Below, piece by piece: positions 17,131 to 25,550 of a DNA stretch of 64,000 bases (positions are counted from its first letter, which is position 1; every line of letters begins with the position of its first letter). The stretch is from NCBI GenBank assembly GCA_965227095.1, contig CBDDFL010000002.1, forward strand, positions 806,001-870,000. Reading direction: 5' to 3'. A program made the position numbers and the translations under genes. The notes beneath the pieces were generated by a model. It saw nothing but the letters and a program-made list of their open reading frames with translations, searched no databases and had not been told where the DNA came from. Origin of the DNA: JANQMY01 sp965227095. GTDB lineage: Bacteria > Pseudomonadota > Alphaproteobacteria > JANQMY01.

Positions 17131-20100
17131 ATGCGGTGGGTAAGTTGGGGTATTGCAGTGTTGGTCCTGGCCGGTGCTGCTGTCGGTGGATATGTGTTTC
17201 TCCAGCAACCAGAGCAAATGGATGCGTTTCTGGATGACGCCATGGATATCGTGGCGAGCGATACACAGCTCCAGTCCCGCTCCCCGTCCTCGTCTGCCGT
17301 ATCCGGTGGCCGAAAAGACATTTTTGAATTCCGGCGCTTGGAAATCGATACAAGCAAAGATGTCGCCGAAGCGTGTTTGGTGTTTACGGGCACCCTGCAA
17401 GACGATGGCAGTGTTCAGTATCAAGACTATATTCGTATTCGCCCCGAGACAAAGGTTGGGTTGCGGGCAAATGGTGCGCGGTTGTGCATGGCTGGTCTAA
17501 AATTTGACCGGGAATATTCTGTCACGGTTAAAAAGGGGCTGCCTGCCGCTTCAGGACTTGCGCTCGCCGAAGATGAAACCTTTCCCGTGGAATTGCGGGA
17601 CCGCCCTGCGGTTATCTCTTTTGGCGGGGGGATATTGTTGCCACGCCAAGGGTCGGATGGGCTGCCGGTTAAAACCATCAACGTGGACGAACTGGACCTC
17701 ACGGTCGTGCGCGTAAACGACCGGTTATTATCACAGCTATCAAACGGCTTGCTCGACCAGCGTCTGCTGTATGGCTACGAACAAGATCAGCTGATCAATC
17801 AGCAGGGTGAAAAAGTGTGGCAAGGCACCATGACGGTGAAGGCGCTGCGCAACGAAGAAGTGACGACGGTCTTCCCGATCCGCAAAGCGATTGAAGAAAA
17901 GAAACCCGGCATCTATTTGGTGATTGCGGCGGACGCAGCGGACCGTGAAGCGGTGGGGGATCGATGGGATCAATACTATAAGGGCAAAGCGGCCCAGTGG
18001 GTGATCGATTCCGATATCGGCCTCACGACCTTTAAAGGCGCAGATGGGCTGCATGTGTTTGCCCGATCTTTGGATCGAGCGACCACCTTGTCGCGCACTG
18101 AGATTACTTTGGTCGCCCGCAACAATGATGAACTGGCGCGAATAGCGGTTGATTCAGATGGGGCGGTTCATTTTCCGGCGGCACTCATGCGCGGGACCGG
18201 CGGGTCGGAACCGGTCGCTGTGATGGCCTATGGGAATAATGGAGATTTCACATTTTTGGATCTGCGGCGCCCCGCCTTCGACCTCACCGACCGTGGTGTG
18301 GAAGGGCGCGCAACCCCCGGCCCTGTGGACGCCTATCTCTACACAGAACGGGGTATTTATCGGCCTGGCCAGACCGTTCATGCGGTGACGATGTTGCGCG
18401 ACCCAAAAGTCAAGGCGATAGAGGACGCGCCGCTGACACTGATCTTGCGCCGCCCGGATGGCTATGAATACCGGCGCTACACCGGCGTTGACCTTCAAGA
18501 CGGTGTTGCCCATTCCGAAATCGCCCTCACAGAAAGCGCGCCGCGCGGTCAGTGGCACCTCACAGCGCATTTGGATCCGAAGAAGCCAGCCATAGGCCGG
18601 GTTTCTTTTGATGTGCAGGACTTTGTCCCACAGAAATTGGAAGTGACGCTAGAGCCACGGTCTGAGTTACTGCGCCCCGGTGCGGACGTGGCAATTGATG
18701 TGGTGGGGCGGTTTCTTTATGGCGCGCCGGCTGCTGAACTCGCCGGCGAGGGGGAGATGCGCATCGTGCCTGACCCTCAACCGTTCGCGGACTACAAAGA
18801 CCATCGTTTTGGTTTGGTGGAAGAAAGCTTCTCACCGGTGGTCATTGCATTCTCCATGAATGAAACGGATGCTGAGGGGAAAACACTTGCGACCGCCTAT
18901 GTGGACCTGGAGCGGTCGACCACCAAACCCCTAAAGGCGGATATTAAGATCGGGTTGTTCGAACCGGGCGGACGCACGACGTTCCAAACGACCTCTCTGC
19001 CGATACGCGCCGATGGTAAGTCCATCGGTATTCGTCCTGCCTTTGACGGCGACCGTGTCCAGGAAAATTCCGATGCTGAATTTGATGTGGTTGTGCTGGA
19101 CGATGCGGGCCAGCCGGTAGCCGGGGAGAGCTTAATCTATGAGATCGTCCGTGAAGAGACGGACTATCAGTGGTACCAACTGGACGGACAATGGCGTTAC
19201 GAAATCGTCGTGCGCGACCGCATCGTCTCCGGCGGCGACCTGACGACCGGCGCGGATGGATCGGCGGATTTCAGCCAGCTTGTGGAATGGGGACAATACC
19301 GGTTCACCGTATCGGACACGGATTCGAAATCCGCCTCTAGTGTGCGCTTCTATGCCGGTTGGTCGGCCAGCGCCTCCCGAGATCGTCCAGACAGGGTCAT
19401 TGTCGCAAGTGACAAAGAAACCTACAGACCATCGGACAAGGCGGTGATCGACATCCGCCCGCCGGTGGATGGCAAAGCCCTGGTGATGGTGGCGGGCGAC
19501 GACGTTTATGAGCGCCGTCTGATAGATGTCTCGGCAGAGGGCACGCAGGTCGCATTCGACGTGTCGGAAGACTGGGGCAGTGGTGCCTATGTGCTGGTCA
19601 CTGCTTACAAGCCGCTACGGTCGCGTGAAAAACGCGCGCCCGTCCGGTCCATCGGACTTACCTGGATTGGTGTTGATCACAGCGCGCAAACGTTGGATGT
19701 GGCTCTGGAGCTGCCAGAGGTTGTGAAACCTCGGACGGATCTGGCCGTGCCCATCACCGTTTCAGGGCTAGCGGCGGGCAACAAAGCCCACGTCACGGTG
19801 GCGGCGGTCGATGAAGGCATTCTGCAACTCACGCGCTTTAAAAGCCCGTCTCCGACCGACTTCTATTTCGGCAAGCGGCGGCTTGGATTGGATGTGCGTG
19901 ACGATTATGGCCGTCTTATCGAAGTGAGCGACGACGTGGTCGGCGCCATCCGGGTCGGTGGTGACAGTTTGGGGGGACGCGGCCTGTCCGCGATCCCCAC
20001 GCGCACGGTTTCGCTTTTCTCGGGCATTGTGGAAACGGATGCAGATGGCAAGGGCACGGTAAATTTCCGCGTGCCGGATTTTGTGGGCGAGCTCCGCGTG

Positions 20101-22029
20101 ATGGCGGTGGCCTTCAATGCCACGCAGCTTGGCAATGTGGAACAATCCGTCACCATACGGAATGATGTGGTGGCGGATATTTCCCTGCCACGCTTTTTGG
20201 CGCCCGGAGACCAAAGCTACGCGACGGTCACGCTTCATAACATTGAAGGCGAGGCCGGGGCCTACACAGCCGAACTTTCGGGGGCCGACACGGTTTCCTT
20301 GGCGGATACGGGCACGATCGAGGCGGCCTTGGAGGTCGGTGATCGAAAAACCATTCTCGTGCCCTTAAAAGGCGGTGAGCCGGGCGTCGGCACCGTGTCG
20401 CTGGATGTTGAAGGGCCGGGTGGTTTCACCCTGTCACGTGCGTGGCCCATTGAAGTACGCCCCCCGCAAATGCCCGTCTTTAAAGAAGATGTGGCGATGA
20501 TCATGCCGGGGCAGACCTATCAATTGACCAAGGATGTGATTGGCGATTTTATTCCGGGGACGGAAAGTGTGGTTGCGAATGTGGCCAGTTCCCGCGGCTA
20601 TGACGCGGCGGCTCTGGTGCGCTGGCTCGACCGGTACCCTTATGGCTGCTTGGAACAAACCACCAGCCGTGCCTTTCCGCTGCTCCTGATGAGCGATCTG
20701 CAGGATGGATTGATCTCTGGCGAACGCGGACTTGGTGACCGCATCCAAAAAGCGATCGACCGTGTTGTGGACATGCAGCATGGCAGCGGTTCCTTCGGCA
20801 TGTGGAGCCCGTATACCGCAGACACGCGTGCTTGGCTGGGCGTTTTCGCCATGGACTTTTTGCTGACGGCGAAGGCGCAAGGCTATGTGGTGCCGAATGG
20901 GGCGCTTAATCGTGGTCTTGAATGGTTGCGCCGGCTGGCGGGGGAAAACTGGCAGAATGATGCCTCGCGCGCTTACGCGTTTTATGTGCTTGCGCGGGAA
21001 GGGGCGGTGAGCTTAAGCGATCTGCGCTACTTCTCCGACACAGAAGCGGGTGGGTTCAACGATTTGATGGCGGCAAGCCTCACTGGAACAGCCCTTGCTT
21101 TGGTGGATGACCGGGCGCGGGCGAAAAGCAATTTCGACCGGGTCCTGCGCTTGACCGCGGGCTCTTTGCCCGGCCGCTATGAAGCGATTGACTATGGGTC
21201 TTTGTTGCGCGACGTCGCCGGTGCCACCGCCATGGCAGTGGAAGCCCAACAAACCCAGGCAATCGATCCGCTGATCAATCGCGGGCTTGATTTACGGCCC
21301 CCCATTCAATTCACCACCACTCAGGAAAAAGCTTGGATGGTGCGGGCGGCCTCTGCGTTGGCCAGACAGCGCAGTGCCCTGTCGGTTCAGATCTCCGGAA
21401 CGCGCGCGGCAGGTCCCGTTCACGAGAAGCGGTTTGTGCCGACGCTCAGTGAATTGAACAGCGGGATTTCCATTCGCAATGACGGGGACCGCCCGATCTG
21501 GCGCACGGTCACCACGGAAGGTGTCCTCAAGGAGATGTCGCCACCCAGCGCGAACATCGTATCCGCCGAGAAAACCTATTGGACCTTGTCGGGAACGCCC
21601 GCAGATCTCACCACCCTCAAGCAAAATGATCGCGTGATTGTGTCGATCAAAGGTGTCTTGCAGGACAATATCCGCCGCGATCTTGTGGTTCTGGATCTTC
21701 TGCCGGCGGGTCTGGAAATTGAAGGTGTGCTGTCGGCGCAAGGCAATGCGCGACGCAGCTATGGCTGGTTGTCAAAGCTGTCTTCCACCGATGTGGCCGA
21801 AGCCCGTGACGACCGATTTGTCGCCGCGCTTTCCGTTGGCAGCCGCTATCGGCCCCGACGGACGGATCGTCCGCGTCCCAAGCCCACCTATCATGTGGCC
21901 TATATCGCCCGCGCCGTCACACCTGGCAGCTATGTGGTGCCCGCCGCGGTAACGGAAGACATGTATCGCCCAAATGTCATTGCACGGACGGCATCCGCTC
22001 AGATGACCGTCAGAGCCGCGGGACAGTAA
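17131..22029 (+). CDS. Bacterial alpha-2-macroglobulin with thioester
   Basis: This 1632-residue periplasmic protein is a bacterial alpha-2-macroglobulin, a trap that binds attacking proteases covalently to protect the cell wall. It has one N-terminal membrane helix (about 4-24) and no lipobox, so it should be anchored in the inner membrane rather than lipidated. A series of macroglobulin domains contains the Y-T-E-R-G-I-Y-R-P-G-Q motif. The thioester is intact as C-L-E-Q (C1173-Q1176) inside Y-P-Y-G-C-L-E-Q-T-T, within the helical domain. A GGGAGAGG ribosome-binding site precedes the ATG. PBP1C follows after six bases. This pairing is conserved in many Gram-negatives and suggests that one protein defends the wall and the other repairs it after a breach. 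Confidence 0.93.
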   Translation: MRWVSWGIAVLVLAGAAVGGYVFLQQPEQMDAFLDDAMDIVASDTQLQSRSPSSSAVSGGRKDIFEFRRLEIDTSKDVAEACLVFTGTLQDDGSVQYQDYIRIRPETKVGLRANGARLCMAGLKFDREYSVTVKKGLPAASGLALAEDETFPVELRDRPAVISFGGGILLPRQGSDGLPVKTINVDELDLTVVRVNDRLLSQLSNGLLDQRLLYGYEQDQLINQQGEKVWQGTMTVKALRNEEVTTVFPIRKAIEEKKPGIYLVIAADAADREAVGDRWDQYYKGKAAQWVIDSDIGLTTFKGADGLHVFARSLDRATTLSRTEITLVARNNDELARIAVDSDGAVHFPAALMRGTGGSEPVAVMAYGNNGDFTFLDLRRPAFDLTDRGVEGRATPGPVDAYLYTERGIYRPGQTVHAVTMLRDPKVKAIEDAPLTLILRRPDGYEYRRYTGVDLQDGVAHSEIALTESAPRGQWHLTAHLDPKKPAIGRVSFDVQDFVPQKLEVTLEPRSELLRPGADVAIDVVGRFLYGAPAAELAGEGEMRIVPDPQPFADYKDHRFGLVEESFSPVVIAFSMNETDAEGKTLATAYVDLERSTTKPLKADIKIGLFEPGGRTTFQTTSLPIRADGKSIGIRPAFDGDRVQENSDAEFDVVVLDDAGQPVAGESLIYEIVREETDYQWYQLDGQWRYEIVVRDRIVSGGDLTTGADGSADFSQLVEWGQYRFTVSDTDSKSASSVRFYAGWSASASRDRPDRVIVASDKETYRPSDKAVIDIRPPVDGKALVMVAGDDVYERRLIDVSAEGTQVAFDVSEDWGSGAYVLVTAYKPLRSREKRAPVRSIGLTWIGVDHSAQTLDVALELPEVVKPRTDLAVPITVSGLAAGNKAHVTVAAVDEGILQLTRFKSPSPTDFYFGKRRLGLDVRDDYGRLIEVSDDVVGAIRVGGDSLGGRGLSAIPTRTVSLFSGIVETDADGKGTVNFRVPDFVGELRVMAVAFNATQLGNVEQSVTIRNDVVADISLPRFLAPGDQSYATVTLHNIEGEAGAYTAELSGADTVSLADTGTIEAALEVGDRKTILVPLKGGEPGVGTVSLDVEGPGGFTLSRAWPIEVRPPQMPVFKEDVAMIMPGQTYQLTKDVIGDFIPGTESVVANVASSRGYDAAALVRWLDRYPYGCLEQTTSRAFPLLLMSDLQDGLISGERGLGDRIQKAIDRVVDMQHGSGSFGMWSPYTADTRAWLGVFAMDFLLTAKAQGYVVPNGALNRGLEWLRRLAGENWQNDASRAYAFYVLAREGAVSLSDLRYFSDTEAGGFNDLMAASLTGTALALVDDRARAKSNFDRVLRLTAGSLPGRYEAIDYGSLLRDVAGATAMAVEAQQTQAIDPLINRGLDLRPPIQFTTTQEKAWMVRAASALARQRSALSVQISGTRAAGPVHEKRFVPTLSELNSGISIRNDGDRPIWRTVTTEGVLKEMSPPSANIVSAEKTYWTLSGTPADLTTLKQNDRVIVSIKGVLQDNIRRDLVVLDLLPAGLEIEGVLSAQGNARRSYGWLSKLSSTDVAEARDDRFVAALSVGSRYRPRRTDRPRPKPTYHVAYIARAVTPGSYVVPAAVTEDMYRPNVIARTASAQMTVRAAGQ

Positions 22030-22035
22030 ATCCGT

Positions 22036-24114
22036 ATGGTGGGGCGGCGGACCATATGGGGGGCTGGCGCAGCGGTGCTGATTTGTACAGCATTGCTGGC
22101 CGCCGACCTGCTTTTCCCGCCACCGCTTGAGCGTTTTCTCGATCAATCGGTAGAGGTGCGTGCCGGGGACGGTTCCGTGTTGCGCACCTTCTTGAGCAAT
22201 GATGACAAATGGCGATTGCACGCAACCCCCGCGGATGTGGATCCGGCCTATTTAAGTGCATTACGTGCATTTGAGGACAAACGGTTCGATCACCATGTGG
22301 GCATCGATCCGATCGCGGTCTTGCGCGCCGCGACACAAAACCTGACACATGGCGAAGTGGTGTCAGGGGCCTCAACATTGACCATGCAGGCCGCGCGTTT
22401 GCTTGAACCCGGAGGCCGGGGGCTGGCGGCCAAGCTTCGCCAATCCTTGCGTGCGCTTCAATTAGAGCGGCGGTTTTCAAAAGACGAAATTCTATCGATT
22501 TACCTGACACTCGCACCCTTCGGCGGCAACATTGAAGGTGTTAGAGCCGCATCTTGGTCATATTTTCAAAAAGAACCAAAACGTTTGCGGAACAATGAAA
22601 TCGCCTTGCTTGTAGCGCTTCCACAATCTCCGGAAAGGCTGCGTCCGGATCGTTTTCCGCAAAATGCGCGCGCCGCGCAGATCAAAGTGTTGGAGCGGCT
22701 TTTGGAGGAAGGGCTGCTGAGGCAAAAGACCGTTGCAGAGGTGACATCGGATCTGCCGGTGACAAAGCGGCATGCTCTTCCCTTTGTCGCACCCCATTTT
22801 GCGCAAACCGTGAAGCAGATGACGTCCGACCGTGTCATCAAAACTTTTATCGACAAAGATACGCAGAAACGCTTAGAGCGCTTGGCGAAACGTGAGACAC
22901 GTTGGTTCCGCGACGGTGGCAATATGGCGGTCGTCGTTGTCCACAACAAAACACAACAGGTGCAGGCCTATCTTGGGGGGGCGGACTATTGGGGGCGCGC
23001 CGGTCAGATTGACCTCGCCCGCGCGGTCCGCTCTCCCGGGTCCACATTAAAACCGTTCATTTATGGCATGGCCTTCGATGACATGCCCCTTCATCCGTAT
23101 ACTTATATTGAAGACCGCCCGACATTGTTTGGCGATTATGCCCCACGCAATTTTTCGCGAAACTTTCAAGGTACGGTCACCGTCCGCGAAGCGTTGCAAT
23201 GGTCATTGAATGTTCCGGCCGTCGCTTTGATGGATCGTTTGGGGCCTCAACGGTTTCACAGCCGGCTTTCCCTTGCGGGGGCTGATCTTGTTTATGCCGG
23301 ACGTCATGCAGAGCCTAGTTTGCCGTTGGCCTTGGGCGGGGTGGGCATGCGCCTGCGCGACCTCACCACCCTCTATGCCTCGTTTGCTCATGGCGGCGTC
23401 GTGGCGCCCTTGCGTTTGTTTGAGGCTGACGGTCGAGACGCAGCCACACGATTTCGTCTGATGTCAGAAGAAGCCAGTTGGTATGTCACCGACATATTGT
23501 CCGGTAGTGCTTTGCCGGACGGTTTGGGCCAAGGTCAGGGATTTGACCGGGGCCGCCCGATCGCGTTCAAAACCGGCACGTCGTACGGGTTTCGGGATGC
23601 CTGGTCCATCGGTGTATCGCCCACCCACACGGTTGGAGTTTGGATCGGCCGGGCCGATGGCTCCACCCGCGCGGGCCGCTACGGCCGGAATGAAGCGGCG
23701 CCAATCCTGATGAAGGTGTTCGACTTGTTGCCGGTCGAAAAAATGCCGGGACCCGCCATTCCCCAAAATGTGTTGGTGGCCAGCGAGAACAGCGATCTGC
23801 CGGCAGCAATGCAACGCTTCAAGCCAAAACCCCTCGTTATCGCCAGCGGAAAAGAAGCGCCGTTGCAGATCATGTTTCCTCCCAACGGTGCGACGGTGTC
23901 ACTTCCTGATTCGGAACAAGGAGATGCCTTGGCCTTACGATCGACAGGCGGCAAACACCCAATCCGTTGGATGGTCGATGGCCGGCTTCTAGAAAAGCCC
24001 GCTGGCCGAAAACGGACACAGTGGACCCCAGATGCGATTGGATTTTCCAATGTGACAGCAATTGACGCTGCTGGGCACAGCGCCACGTCCCGAATTCGGT
24101 TGGTGGCGCCTTAA
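22036..24114 (+). CDS. pbpC: Penicillin-binding protein 1C
   Basis: The 692-residue bifunctional peptidoglycan synthase has an N-terminal membrane helix (about 8-25) and a glycosyltransferase domain with catalytic E80 in F-E-D-K-R-F and G-A-S-T-L-T-M-Q. The transpeptidase domain follows, with S-T-L-K (S336 nucleophile, K339), S-L-N and K-T-G-T (512-515). The C-terminal about 90 residues are the BiPBP_C-like domain typical of PbpC. All catalytic motifs are present. It starts six bases after the alpha-2-macroglobulin gene and must be co-transcribed. In E. coli the equivalent pair is yfhM-pbpC; PbpC polymerises glycan but its transpeptidase role is unclear. Confidence 0.94.
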   Translation: MVGRRTIWGAGAAVLICTALLAADLLFPPPLERFLDQSVEVRAGDGSVLRTFLSNDDKWRLHATPADVDPAYLSALRAFEDKRFDHHVGIDPIAVLRAATQNLTHGEVVSGASTLTMQAARLLEPGGRGLAAKLRQSLRALQLERRFSKDEILSIYLTLAPFGGNIEGVRAASWSYFQKEPKRLRNNEIALLVALPQSPERLRPDRFPQNARAAQIKVLERLLEEGLLRQKTVAEVTSDLPVTKRHALPFVAPHFAQTVKQMTSDRVIKTFIDKDTQKRLERLAKRETRWFRDGGNMAVVVVHNKTQQVQAYLGGADYWGRAGQIDLARAVRSPGSTLKPFIYGMAFDDMPLHPYTYIEDRPTLFGDYAPRNFSRNFQGTVTVREALQWSLNVPAVALMDRLGPQRFHSRLSLAGADLVYAGRHAEPSLPLALGGVGMRLRDLTTLYASFAHGGVVAPLRLFEADGRDAATRFRLMSEEASWYVTDILSGSALPDGLGQGQGFDRGRPIAFKTGTSYGFRDAWSIGVSPTHTVGVWIGRADGSTRAGRYGRNEAAPILMKVFDLLPVEKMPGPAIPQNVLVASENSDLPAAMQRFKPKPLVIASGKEAPLQIMFPPNGATVSLPDSEQGDALALRSTGGKHPIRWMVDGRLLEKPAGRKRTQWTPDAIGFSNVTAIDAAGHSATSRIRLVAP

Positions 24115-24226
24115 AGAGTATTTGTTTGCCCGTTTTTCTACCTTTCTTTCCGTTGGAGCGACGCTCATCTTGTGGCAATCTACGGTGGAGTTTCACGCGC
24201 TGGGTATTTGAGAAGGATCAAGGCGC

Positions 24227-24952
24227 ATGATTGGCAGTATCGATCCATTTGTAGAAAAAACCTACGCAGCGGACAGCATTGACGAGCTGCGCCAGTATTG
24301 TGTGGATTTCTTCTTGTCCAGTGGTCTGGAGATGGTGAGCTACCACCATCTGCCCCCCCCAGGTGCGACCGATTACAATTCCAACATCACGGTTGCCGCG
24401 TACGGCTATCCTGAAGAATGGGTGCGGATCTATCTTGAACGAAAATACTTTGAAGTTGATCCGGTTCCCAGGCGGGCCTTGGACTCCGCTTTCCCATTCT
24501 GGTGGTCAGAGATAGACAAAGATTCCAACCTCACCGAAGAAGAACGGCTGTATTTGCGGGCTGTGGCCAAAGCTGATCTAGGAGAAGGCTTAGCGATTCC
24601 GGTGTTTGGCCCTCACGGGCGGAACGGGTATGCGGGTCTCGGATTTGGCAAAAAGAATGTGGCGCTGTCGGTTGCGGACATTGCAACCTTGCAGTGGGCG
24701 TGTCAGCTGGGTCATCAACGATATGTATATCTATTGCGGGCCCAAGCTCCAGAGGATGTGACCCTGTCGAAACGGGAAACTGAAATTCTTGAATGGGTGG
24801 CGCGCGGTAAAAGCAATCCGGTTATCGCGGAGATTGTTGGGATCTCGACTTATACGGTTGATACCTATCTCCGCCGTATTTATGGCAAACTGGACGTGTC
24901 GGACCGAGTGACGGCTGCCCTGCGCGGGTTGGCCACCGGATTGGTGGCATAA
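24227..24952 (+). CDS. LuxR-family regulator with acyl-homoserine-lactone-binding domain (solo)
   Basis: The 241-residue protein has an autoinducer-binding domain followed by a LuxR helix-turn-helix (about 178-241). The six residues that line the ligand pocket in TraR (W57, Y61, D70, P71, W85, G113) are all found here at the same spacing: W65, Y69, D78, P79, W93 and G121. That argues for a real acyl-homoserine-lactone or closely related signal. The DNA-binding domain has the expected L-S-x-R-E-x-E-I-L-E-W and T-V-D-T-Y-L-R-R-I-Y-x-K-L. No luxI-type synthase is encoded in the window, so it is a solo receptor here. It runs convergently into the small gene at 24959 with six bases between stops. 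Confidence 0.88.
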   Translation: MIGSIDPFVEKTYAADSIDELRQYCVDFFLSSGLEMVSYHHLPPPGATDYNSNITVAAYGYPEEWVRIYLERKYFEVDPVPRRALDSAFPFWWSEIDKDSNLTEEERLYLRAVAKADLGEGLAIPVFGPHGRNGYAGLGFGKKNVALSVADIATLQWACQLGHQRYVYLLRAQAPEDVTLSKRETEILEWVARGKSNPVIAEIVGISTYTVDTYLRRIYGKLDVSDRVTAALRGLATGLVA

Positions 24953-24958
24953 GGGGCG

Positions 24959-25363
24959 TTACGCGATTGCCCCATCGAGCCACAGGGTTGCCTCGGAACG
25001 GGAATCCGTTGTGAAAATCTTTGCGCCGGTTTCCATGGCGTACACGCACATGGCGGTCTCATAAAAATCCTTGGGATCAAGAACAATGGCGACGCGAATC
25101 TTATGCGCGGCCAATAACTCCCCAAACCGTTGGCCGAAGGATTTGGCCAAGTCGATGTCCGTGCTCGGTCTCTTGTGCCCCTGTTTGTCGATGAGGAGAG
25201 TCGAGATATCGGGCAAGAAGCATTTGGCCAAACGCGCCAGTAGATCGTCGTACGCGCACTCGGTTAGGGCCGAATTGATCTTTGTCGTTAGCCGACCTTC
25301 TTTCAGGTCACATGCGACAGCGCTCACAAGGTTGGCGCCGCCCTCTATTTTGTGCGGATCCAC
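24959..25363 (-). CDS. Small protein, possibly STAS/SEC14 (SpoIIAA-like)
   Basis: I do not firmly recognise this 134-residue protein. Its alternating strand/helix pattern and the ending S-E-A-T-L-W-L recall the STAS/SEC14 (SpoIIAA-like) family, in which a final E-A-x-x-W-L helix is common. The middle has L-L-I-D-K-Q-G, like the phosphorylatable loop region of STAS domains, but no certain phospho-serine can be assigned. I chose the GTG at 25363, which has GGAG seven bases upstream; a longer ATG reading from 25411 adds a hydrophobic, cysteine-rich stretch without a ribosome-binding site. It is convergent with the LuxR solo. The 187 bases before it hold no gene. Confidence 0.58.
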   Translation of the reverse strand: MDPHKIEGGANLVSAVACDLKEGRLTTKINSALTECAYDDLLARLAKCFLPDISTLLIDKQGHKRPSTDIDLAKSFGQRFGELLAAHKIRVAIVLDPKDFYETAMCVYAMETGAKIFTTDSRSEATLWLDGAIA

Positions 25364-25550
25364 GTCACAACTCCAACTTAAAATGATCAAGAATTTGGGG
25401 CACAGCCACATGTCAAGGGCCGTAGCGGTGACGTGTATGTAATAAAAGTGTCATCAAATTTCACGTCCCGAAGCCTATGTCCAGGAATCGCGTGACAGTA
25501 AAAAGCCTAGTTTTCCGCCATTTTTTGGCGTTTGACGCCTTTTGGGCGTG

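Noticed and set aside
25477..25550. Hairpin GGCG-tttga-CGCC followed by TTTT as a terminator of a plus-strand gene
   Set aside because: The stem is only four bases, no plus-strand gene ends nearby, and on the minus strand the tail is A-rich, so it would not terminate the oxidoreductase transcript.
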